Below, in pieces: positions 1 through 5,026 of a stretch of 5,026 nt of DNA. Numbering within the stretch: the first letter of the stretch is position 1; the number at the start of each line of letters is the position of its first letter. Source of the DNA: Veillonella sp. (lineage in GTDB: Bacteria; Bacillota; Negativicutes; Veillonellales; Veillonellaceae). A model generated the notes under the pieces. The model had not been told where the DNA came from. It saw only the letters and a program-made list of their open reading frames with translations, and did not search any database. The position numbers were made by a program, and so were the translations under genes. Location of the stretch: the NCBI RefSeq assembly GCF_019414865.1, contig NZ_DXLG01000112.1:1-5026 (forward strand). The letters are read 5' to 3'.

Positions 1-35
1 TAATAGCTATGATATATTGAATGGTAAAATTAATT

Positions 36-58
36 ATCATAGTATGATTATTATCATA
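36..58. promoter_or_regulatory. Candidate operator: overlapping palindromes with FNR/CRP-like geometry
   Basis: Seen: ATCATA (36-41), TATGAT (43-48) and ATCATA (53-58) form two overlapping inverted repeats that share the middle half-site, and a further TATGAT lies at 8-13. The pair at 43-58 is a perfect 6-bp inverted repeat around TATT, so it contains TGAT-N4-ATCA, the core of the FNR/CRP-family site TTGAT-N4-ATCAA (8 of 10 consensus bases in 44-57). The pair at 36-48 extends to a 23-base palindrome (31-53) with one mismatched pair. Inference: a transcription factor site controlling the hydrogenase operon, plausibly a Crp/Fnr-family regulator responding to anaerobiosis. An AT-rich Fur/PerR-type operator is the main alternative. 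The region is so AT-rich that some palindromy is expected by chance. Confidence 0.4.
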
Positions 59-62
59 ATGG

Positions 63-92
63 TTGTAGTTTATTAAGTAATATTTATATATT
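63..92 (+). promoter_or_regulatory. Tentative promoter for the hydrogenase operon
   Basis: A TATATT at 87-92 matches the -10 consensus at 5 of 6 bases. It is preceded after 18 bases by a weak -35-like TTGTAG (63-68, 3 of 6). Transcription would start near base 99, leaving a short leader before the ribosome site at 108. The poor -35 fits an activator-dependent promoter with the palindromes at 36-58 just upstream. Other AT-rich hexamers such as TAATAT (78-83) could serve as the -10, so the exact start is uncertain. Confidence 0.25.
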
Positions 93-107
93 GCGCAAAG
101 TTGTTGT

Positions 108-114
108 AAGGAGG
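108..114 (+). promoter_or_regulatory. Ribosome binding site that fixes the hyaA start
   Basis: AAGGAGG is a near-perfect anti-16S match ending 9 bases before the GTG at 124. It lies inside the longer reading frame that opens with TTG at 91, and that TTG has no comparable site upstream. The site therefore argues for initiation at the GTG, which also gives a normal Tat signal peptide. Confidence 0.85.
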
Positions 115-123
115 CTATATTCC

Positions 124-1263
124 GTGAAGAATCGTATAAACAGTTTATGGACACTCTTCCAAGAGCGACGTTTGAGTCGACGCACATTTATGAAATCCTG
201 TGTAGCACTCACCGCTATTCTCGGTTTGCCACCAACGATGTTAGATACCGTTGTTAAGGCAGCTGAAACAACTGAATTGCCTACAGTAATTTGGTTACAT
301 GGTCATGAATGTACTGGTTGTAGTGAATCATTCATTCGTTCATCTTCTCCGTTTACATCCGATGTGATTTTGAACATGATTTCCCTTGAATATGATGATA
401 CTTTGGCGGCTGCATCTGGTGCACCATTAGAAGAACATTTAGAGAAAATCATCAAAGAAAAAGCAGGAAAATATATTTTGGCTGTTGAAGGTGGCGTACC
501 ACTTGATGAAGATGGTGTTTACTGTACAGTAGGTGGACGTACATTTAAAGAGTCCTTATTAGAAGCGGCTAAAGGTGCAGCAGCAATCATTGAATATGGT
601 TCTTGCGCATCTTGGGGTGGTATTCAAGCGGCTAAACCAAATCCAACAAATACAGTATCTGTATCTTCTGTTGTATCTGGTAAGCCTATTATCAAAGTTC
701 CTGGATGTCCTCCAATTCCAGAGGTTATGACTGGTGTAATTATGCATTATGCATTATTCGGCCAAATCCCACCTCTTGATTCTCAAGGTCGTCCTAAACA
801 ATTTTATGGCAATCGTATTCACGATACATGCTATCGTCGTGCCTTCTTTGACTCTGGTCTATTCGTTGAAAAATTTGACGATGATGCATCCAAATCTGGT
901 TGGTGCTTGTACAAAGTAGGTTGTCGTGGACCTCAAACATATAATTCTTGTGGTAACTTGCGTTGGTGGAATGGGTTATCCTACCCAATTCAATCCGGTC
1001 ACGGTTGTATTGGCTGCTCTGAAAAGGGCTTCTGGGATAATGACGTATTCTATAAACGTTTACCAGATATTCCATTGGCTAAAACCATCACAACTGCTGA
1101 TACAATCGGTACCGTAGCTGCTGTTGGTGCCACTGCAGCTGTCATTGTTCATGGTGCTGCAACTCTTACGCGTAATAAAATTCTTGATATGAAAGAAGAA
1201 AAACGCTTAAAAGAAGAAGGCTTATGGGATGAAAAGAAACATAATAATGGAGGAGGTCACTAA
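124..1263 (+). CDS. hyaA: [NiFe] hydrogenase small subunit, Tat-exported and membrane-anchored
   Basis: This is the electron-transfer subunit of a group 1 uptake hydrogenase, 379 aa from GTG 124 (chosen for the AAGGAGG at 108-114; a TTG at 91 would add 11 residues). Residues 18-24 are a twin-arginine motif, SRRTFMK, followed by a hydrophobic stretch and a likely cleavage site near A46/A47. Cluster ligands are all visible: proximal C63, C66, C161, C195; distal H233, C236, C261, C267; medial C276, C295, C298, with P288 placed as in [3Fe-4S] medial clusters. Residues about 324-347 form a C-terminal membrane helix, then a charged tail that should end in the cytoplasm. G65 and G166 stand where oxygen-tolerant HyaA/HoxK proteins have two extra cysteines, so a standard [4Fe-4S] proximal cluster is predicted. 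The stop shares one base with the hyaB start. Confidence 0.96.
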   Translation: MKNRINSLWTLFQERRLSRRTFMKSCVALTAILGLPPTMLDTVVKAAETTELPTVIWLHGHECTGCSESFIRSSSPFTSDVILNMISLEYDDTLAAASGAPLEEHLEKIIKEKAGKYILAVEGGVPLDEDGVYCTVGGRTFKESLLEAAKGAAAIIEYGSCASWGGIQAAKPNPTNTVSVSSVVSGKPIIKVPGCPPIPEVMTGVIMHYALFGQIPPLDSQGRPKQFYGNRIHDTCYRRAFFDSGLFVEKFDDDASKSGWCLYKVGCRGPQTYNSCGNLRWWNGLSYPIQSGHGCIGCSEKGFWDNDVFYKRLPDIPLAKTITTADTIGTVAAVGATAAVIVHGAATLTRNKILDMKEEKRLKEEGLWDEKKHNNGGGH

Positions 1264-3164
1264 TGAAACGCGTAGTAGTAGATCCGATTTCCCGTATTGA
1301 AGGTCATTTACGGGTAGAAATAAAAGTTGATGAAGCGAGTGGTAAGGTAGAGGACGCATTGTCTTCTGGTACTGCTTGGCGCGGTATCGAACTTGTTGCT
1401 AAAGATCGCGATCCTCGTGACCTTTGGGCTTTCGTACAACGTATTTGTGGCGTATGTACTACAACACATGCGTTGGCAGCGTTACGTGCTGTAGAGGATG
1501 CACTTGGTATTACCATTCCTAAAAATGCAAACTATATTCGTAATATCATGCATAGCTCTTTAGATGTACATGACCATATCGTACATTTCTATCACTTGCA
1601 TGCTCTTGACTGGGTTAGCCCAGTAGCAGCTCTTAGTGCAGATCCAGCTAAAACTGCACAATTACAAAATGATGTATTAGCTACTTATAATGTAAGTGGT
1701 TTGGCGCCAGCTGAAACTGCGTCTAAAGACTCTGCATATCCTAAAGAGTTCCCTAAAGCTACCACTGCCTATTTTGCAGCGGTACAACAAAAGGTTAAGA
1801 AAATTGTAGAATCTGGTCAATTAGGCATCTTCTCCGCTCAATGGTGGGATCATCCTGACTATAATTTATTGCCACCAGAGGTTCATTTGATGGCCGTATC
1901 CCATTACTTGAATATTCTTGACCGTCAACGTGATATCGTTATTCCACACGTTGTATTTGGTGGTAAAAACCCTCATCCGCATTACATTGTTGGCGGTATG
2001 CCATGCTCCATTTCAATGAATGACATGAATGCACCTATTAATACACAACGTCTTGCTGCGGTAGAACAATCTATTGCATTGGCTAAAGATCTAGTGGATA
2101 ATTTCTATGTTCCAGATTTATTAGCTATTGGCAAAATGTATGTAGAAAAGGGCATGGTCGATGGTGGTGGCCTAGCGAAAAAACGTGTTATGTCTTATGG
2201 TGATTACCCAGATGATACATATTCTGGCATTTCTAATGGTGATTATCATAAGAAATGTGTGGTTCGCTCCAATGGTGTAGTTGAAAACTTTGCTTTAGGC
2301 GTAGATAAAGCTACATTTATTCCATTAGAAGGTAAAGATTTCATGGATCCTCAATACCTTAGTGAAGAGGTTGATCACTCCTGGTTCACATATCCAGATG
2401 GTAAAAGCTCTCTTCATCCTATCGAAGGTGTTACAGATCCTAAGTTTACAGGTCCTAAATCTGGTACAAAAGAAAAATGGGAATTCCTTGATGAAGATAA
2501 AAAATACTCTTGGATTAAATCCCCAACATTCAAAGGTAAAACTGCAGAAGTTGGCCCATTAGCAAAATATATCGTTGTATATACAAAAGTAAAACAAGGT
2601 ATCATTAAAGACCCAACTTGGGCAGAGTCTATGATTGTTCGTCAAATCGATACAGTATCCCAAGTATTGGGCGTACCTGCTCACGTATGGATGACAACTA
2701 TGGTAGGTCGTACAGCATGTCGTGGCCTTGATGCACAAGTAGCAGCAAATATGAGCCAATACTTCTTCGATAAACTTGTAGCGAACATTAAAAATGGTGA
2801 TACTACAGTGGCTGATACAACTAAGTTTGAGCCAAATACATGGGATAAAGATGCTAAAGGCGTTGGCCTTGTAGATGCACCTCGTGGTGGTTTGGGCCAC
2901 TGGATTCACATTAAAGATGGCCGCTCTGCAAACTATCAATGTATCGTACCATCCACATGGAATGCATGTCCTAAGACTGCAGCAAATGAACATGGTGCCT
3001 ACGAAGACTCCATGATTGATACACATGTAAAAATTGCAGATAAACCACTTGAAATCTTGAAGGTAATTCACTCCTTTGACCCATGTCTCGCATGTGCAAC
3101 CCATTTATACAATAAAAAAGGCGAAAAAATTGTTTCCGTCAATACAGATGCATTGTGTAAATAA
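1263..3164 (+). CDS. hyaB: [NiFe] hydrogenase large (catalytic) subunit precursor
   Basis: This subunit carries the NiFe(CN)2CO site that splits H2 on the periplasmic face. It is 633 aa and starts at an ATG overlapping the hyaA stop by one base (TAATG), with GGAGGAGGT at 1249-1257. Metal ligands lie in the L1 motif RICGVC (C62, C65) and the L2 motif DPCLACATH (C608, C611). The proton-relay glutamate of RIEGHLR is E13 and the conserved active-site arginine of APRGGLGHW is R541. Cleavage is expected after H614, releasing a 19-residue tail; this is the HyaD reaction, and hyaD lies two genes downstream. It has no signal peptide and should be exported bound to HyaA. The distance from R541 to C608 (67 residues) equals that recalled for E. 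coli HyaB. The L1-L2 distance is about 46 residues longer, mostly before residue 417. Function is secure; the meaning of the extra length is unknown. Confidence 0.97.
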   Translation: MKRVVVDPISRIEGHLRVEIKVDEASGKVEDALSSGTAWRGIELVAKDRDPRDLWAFVQRICGVCTTTHALAALRAVEDALGITIPKNANYIRNIMHSSLDVHDHIVHFYHLHALDWVSPVAALSADPAKTAQLQNDVLATYNVSGLAPAETASKDSAYPKEFPKATTAYFAAVQQKVKKIVESGQLGIFSAQWWDHPDYNLLPPEVHLMAVSHYLNILDRQRDIVIPHVVFGGKNPHPHYIVGGMPCSISMNDMNAPINTQRLAAVEQSIALAKDLVDNFYVPDLLAIGKMYVEKGMVDGGGLAKKRVMSYGDYPDDTYSGISNGDYHKKCVVRSNGVVENFALGVDKATFIPLEGKDFMDPQYLSEEVDHSWFTYPDGKSSLHPIEGVTDPKFTGPKSGTKEKWEFLDEDKKYSWIKSPTFKGKTAEVGPLAKYIVVYTKVKQGIIKDPTWAESMIVRQIDTVSQVLGVPAHVWMTTMVGRTACRGLDAQVAANMSQYFFDKLVANIKNGDTTVADTTKFEPNTWDKDAKGVGLVDAPRGGLGHWIHIKDGRSANYQCIVPSTWNACPKTAANEHGAYEDSMIDTHVKIADKPLEILKVIHSFDPCLACATHLYNKKGEKIVSVNTDALCK

Positions 3165-3178
3165 AGGGTGGTGGGCTT

Positions 3179-3988
3179 ATGTTAATACATACTGACAAAA
3201 AGGCGTATGTCGTATTTAGTCTATGGCTGCGCATATTCCACTGGACTATGGTGCTAAGCGTAACTGCATTATTCTGGACAGGTCTATATATTGGTGATCC
3301 AGGATTTGCGGCTATCACAGGTAATCCAGAGCCAACCTTTGCTATTGATGGCTGGTTCTCTATGGAAACTATGCGTCGTATCCATTTCATTGCAGGGGTT
3401 ATCTTAACATGTTCCTTTATTTTCCGATTTGCAGGAGCTCTTTGGAATCGAGGAGATAGATTATTACCTAAATTCCGCCAAAAACGGTATTGGTATGGTC
3501 TTAAAGAAACTACATTGCACTATTTGATGATTCCACAAAAACACGAACATCATTGGCTTCGTAACTCCTTAGCAAGAACTGCATATATGATGGTATATGT
3601 AATGTTTTTCTTTGAAATCTTAACGGGCTTTACAATGTATTCAATGGTGGATCCTAATGGTATTCTAGGAACCCTATTCGCACCAGTTGTTACATTATTT
3701 GGTGGAGAATATAAGGTTCACATTATTCATCACTATATTGCGTGGGGATTCTTGTTCTTTACTATCGTTCACGTGTACATGGCATTCCGAGAAGACGTTA
3801 TGGAGGAATCCGGCGAAGTATCTGCTATGGTTTCCGGTATGAAGTATTATGCACATGATCCAATCGATATTGAAGATCTAAACGGTAAACGCCGTCGTGG
3901 TGAACGTATCGATAAACCATCTGGTACTACATATCGTCCAAGTGATCCTAACGATCCTAGAGAAAGAGAATTACAAGATAATGACTAA
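3179..3988 (+). CDS. hyaC: Ni/Fe-hydrogenase b-type cytochrome subunit
   Basis: This is the di-heme membrane cytochrome b that anchors HyaAB and passes H2 electrons to the quinone pool. It is 269 aa, starting at ATG 3179, 14 bases after hyaB, with a purine-rich AAAGGGTGG as a modest ribosome site. Four membrane segments are visible, at about residues 16-37, 69-87, 132-156 and 183-202. Candidate heme ligands are H21 (LRIFHW), H69 (RRIHF), H184 or H185 (HIIHHY) and H198 (IVHVYM); the 14-residue spacing H184-H198 matches the Wolinella HydC pattern as recalled. The HVYMAFRED segment and the following residues closely resemble E. coli HyaC. Unlike E. coli HyaC (about 235 aa), it has roughly 35 to 40 extra hydrophilic, highly charged C-terminal residues, presumably cytoplasmic, including KRRRGER. 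Its last 8 bases overlap hyaD, which suggests translational coupling. Confidence 0.94.
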   Translation: MLIHTDKKAYVVFSLWLRIFHWTMVLSVTALFWTGLYIGDPGFAAITGNPEPTFAIDGWFSMETMRRIHFIAGVILTCSFIFRFAGALWNRGDRLLPKFRQKRYWYGLKETTLHYLMIPQKHEHHWLRNSLARTAYMMVYVMFFFEILTGFTMYSMVDPNGILGTLFAPVVTLFGGEYKVHIIHHYIAWGFLFFTIVHVYMAFREDVMEESGEVSAMVSGMKYYAHDPIDIEDLNGKRRRGERIDKPSGTTYRPSDPNDPRERELQDND

Positions 3989-4559
3989 TACAAGTACTGA
4001 TATCATCAGTGGCTTGGAACAATACGCGGACTCTGAGGGTCCGCGTATTGATTTAAATAGCCTTTATGATGATGGGAATAATGAAATTGTTCTACTTGGT
4101 GTAGGGAATATATTGCTTACTGATGAGGGATTAGGTGTTCATGTAGTGAAAGAGTTGAAAGAATCTTTCACATTTACACCAGCTATTTCTATTATTGATG
4201 GTGGCACAATGGGGATGGAGCTACTTACGTATATGCGTGGAATGAAGAAAATTCTTCTTGTAGATGCTATCAATGGTGGAGAAGCACCAGGAACTATATA
4301 TGAGTTTCCTCATAAGGAATTAGAACAATATTTTACAGAGCATATTTCTGTACATGAAGTAGGGATGCAAGATATTTTACGTATCCGTGCTATTCAAGAG
4401 GATCCATTAGAGGATGCTGTGGTTATTGGTGTAGAACCAGAATCATTAGAAATTGGCTTTGAACCTAGTGCGCCTGTACAACGAGTATTACCAGAGGTAA
4501 AAGAGCGTGTATTACATGTTCTACAAGAATGGGGCGTAACTGCAGAGCTTAATACTTAA
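3981..4559 (+). CDS. hyaD: Hydrogenase maturation endopeptidase (HyaD/HybD family)
   Basis: This cytoplasmic protease recognises nickel in the immature large subunit and removes its C-terminal tail, here expected after H614 of HyaB. It is 192 aa. The core starts at about residue 36 with IVLLGVGN. The nickel-sensing residues of HybD (E16, D62, H93) correspond to E49 in LLTDEG, D95 in LLVDAI and H125 in SVHEVG, and the spacing is nearly identical; the IIDGGTMGMELL segment (71-82) is also typical. ATG 3981 overlaps the hyaC stop (ATGACTAA) and has only a weak purine-rich site (AGAAAGAG, 3961-3968), so translation is probably coupled to hyaC. There is no in-frame ATG or GTG between this start and the core; only a TTG at 4014 without a ribosome site. 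The extra 33 or so N-terminal residues relative to HybD are therefore probably real. Codons 14-23 form a strong hairpin, listed separately. Confidence 0.93.
   Translation: MTNTSTDIISGLEQYADSEGPRIDLNSLYDDGNNEIVLLGVGNILLTDEGLGVHVVKELKESFTFTPAISIIDGGTMGMELLTYMRGMKKILLVDAINGGEAPGTIYEFPHKELEQYFTEHISVHEVGMQDILRIRAIQEDPLEDAVVIGVEPESLEIGFEPSAPVQRVLPEVKERVLHVLQEWGVTAELNT
4020..4050. repeat. Perfect 12-bp inverted repeat (hairpin) inside the 5' end of hyaD
   Basis: CAATACGCGGAC (4020-4031) is exactly complementary to GTCCGCGTATTG (4039-4050). In RNA the 7-base gap can close further with a U-G and a C-G pair, leaving a UGA triloop (4034-4036). The arms are much more GC-rich than their surroundings. The element begins 39 bases after the hyaD ATG and encodes residues Q14 to I23. 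No T-run follows on either strand (the downstream sequence is ATTTAAATAG), so it is not a standard terminator. It could be an mRNA stability or processing element between structural and maturation genes, a partial attenuator, a protein-binding palindrome, or a dispersed repeat that landed in a tolerant part of the gene. The structure is certain; its role is not known. Confidence 0.85.
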
Positions 4560-4606
4560 AATAATGCGTTTATAGGATATAAAGAGTATCTCTAATAGGA
4601 GTATTT

Positions 4607-4984
4607 ATGATTGAGAATTATAGTAATGTTCGCGCTGTTTTAAATGAGTTGCGTTTAGCTCTTAAAAACTTGCGAGAAACGGGTGAGACATATTCAATTT
4701 ATATTGAGAAAACAGGGCTCACAGAAGAAGAACAAGTGGAAGTATTAGAAACACTTGGCCGTGGTCATATTACGATTAACTTCAATGAAACTGATCAGCC
4801 TGTAGAGTGGTATGAATCTCAATTCTCTGGAATTTGGATTGGAACCTTTAAAAATGGTCGAGATGATTCAATTTTGCACACCGTAGAGGTTTCGAAGTAT
4901 CCTGTAGTGGCTGGTGCATATGAAGAGGATATGGAGCTTGCAGAGGAAGATTTACAATCTTGGATTGATGCTGCTGGCCTATAA
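4607..4984 (+). CDS. HupH C-terminal-domain hydrogenase maturation protein (short form)
   Basis: This is a 125-aa acidic, cysteine-free, soluble protein with no signal peptide. It starts at ATG 4607, 5 bases after AGGAG (4597-4601) and 47 bases downstream of hyaD. It resembles the HupH_C domain found in HupH/HyaF/HoxQ proteins: TLGRGHI at 49-55, then ESQFSGIW at 70-77, then ILHTVEVSKYP at 89-99. Full-length HyaF/HupH proteins are around 280 aa, so this is a single-domain form without the N-terminal part; nothing in the sequence suggests truncation by mutation. In other bacteria HupH/HoxQ relatives act in small-subunit maturation, around the FeS clusters and the Tat signal. A similar role with HyaA is inferred from family and operon position. 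The gene ends in tandem TAA stops that run directly into the terminator. The family call is fairly firm; the exact function is not. Confidence 0.8.
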   Translation: MIENYSNVRAVLNELRLALKNLRETGETYSIYIEKTGLTEEEQVEVLETLGRGHITINFNETDQPVEWYESQFSGIWIGTFKNGRDDSILHTVEVSKYPVVAGAYEEDMELAEEDLQSWIDAAGL

Positions 4985-4986
4985 TA

Positions 4987-5016
4987 AAAGAGACCCTAAT
5001 AAGGGTCTCTTTCTTC
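4987..5016 (+). terminator. Intrinsic (Rho-independent) terminator of the hydrogenase operon
   Basis: A perfect 11-bp stem, AAAGAGACCCT (4987-4997) with AGGGTCTCTTT (5002-5012), closes on an AATA loop and runs into a pyrimidine-rich, T-heavy tail (TTTCTTCTCT). It begins 3 bases after the first stop of the last gene and overlaps the second tandem stop, as expected for the end of the transcript. The A-rich left flank could give some termination on the opposite strand, if a convergent gene lies beyond the window. Confidence 0.9.
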
Positions 5017-5026
5017 TCTATTGATA

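Noticed and set aside
71..82. Short inverted repeat TATTA-AG-TAATA before hyaA
   Set aside because: Only five A/T pairs in a region that is nearly all A and T; expected by chance.
794..1075. A 93-codon open frame on the minus strand within hyaA
   Set aside because: It lies opposite the conserved distal and medial cluster region of hyaA and shows no family motif or convincing ribosome site.
124..1263. Oxygen-tolerant (six-cysteine) hydrogenase classification
   Set aside because: Overall resemblance to E. coli HyaA suggested it, but both diagnostic extra cysteines are glycine (G65, G166).
2559..3104. A 181-codon open frame on the minus strand within hyaB
   Set aside because: Its translation is Cys/Ile/Tyr-rich with no recognisable motif, and the + strand here carries conserved hydrogenase motifs (PRGGLGHW, DPCLAC). 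It is a shadow of hyaB.
3944..3959. Direct repeat GATCCTA-N2-GATCCTA near the end of hyaC
   Set aside because: It simply encodes the repeated Asp-Pro of DPNDPR; too short and isolated to call a repeat element.
3897..3980. Upstream GTG start for hyaD
   Set aside because: It would overlap hyaC by more than 90 bases, lacks a ribosome site, and adds residues unlike any endopeptidase N-terminus. ATG 3981 gives the usual short overlap.
4020..4060. The hyaD hairpin as an intrinsic terminator
   Set aside because: No U-tract follows the stem on either strand and the gene continues with intact conserved motifs, so full termination here is unlikely.
4583..4593. Small AGAG-TAT-CTCT inverted repeat between hyaD and the HupH-like gene
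   Set aside because: A 4-bp stem with no U-tract is too weak to support a terminator or regulatory structure.

Overview
The window holds one complete, co-directional operon for a membrane-bound, periplasm-facing [NiFe] uptake hydrogenase, all on the + strand. It suggests a low-GC anaerobe with a diderm (Gram-negative-type) envelope. The AT-rich third positions, frequent CGT/GGT codons, strong AGGAGG ribosome sites and a Tat-exported respiratory hydrogenase fit a Negativicute, most likely Veillonella. That assignment is an inference from composition and gene content; no database was searched.

Layout. Bases 1-123 are a very AT-rich leader with an array of TATGAT/ATCATA half-sites, one pair of which has FNR/CRP-type geometry, a tentative promoter, and the ribosome site that fixes the first start. 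Then come hyaA (124-1263, small FeS subunit with Tat signal and C-terminal anchor), hyaB (1263-3164, NiFe catalytic subunit with cleavable tail), hyaC (3179-3988, di-heme cytochrome b), hyaD (3981-4559, Ni-sensing maturation endopeptidase) and a small HupH C-terminal-domain protein (4607-4984). A strong intrinsic terminator (about 4987-5016) closes the operon. Spacing is tight: a 1-base overlap, a 14-base gap, an 8-base overlap and a 47-base gap. No stretch of 300 bases lacks a gene.

How the genes work together. HyaB splits H2 at its NiFe site after HyaD has removed its 19-residue tail. HyaA, carried out with HyaB through the Tat system, passes electrons along three FeS clusters. HyaC takes them at the membrane and hands them to the quinone pool. 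The HupH-like protein probably assists small-subunit maturation. The Hyp proteins needed to build the NiFe(CN)2CO site are not in this window.

Most of this is a familiar system. The points that stand out are: a near-perfect GC-rich hairpin inside the start of hyaD, within an unusual N-terminal extension; glycines at both positions where oxygen-tolerant HyaA proteins carry extra cysteines, together with no hyaE and only a minimal HupH domain; the palindromic upstream array; and extra segments in HyaB and HyaC compared with E. coli.
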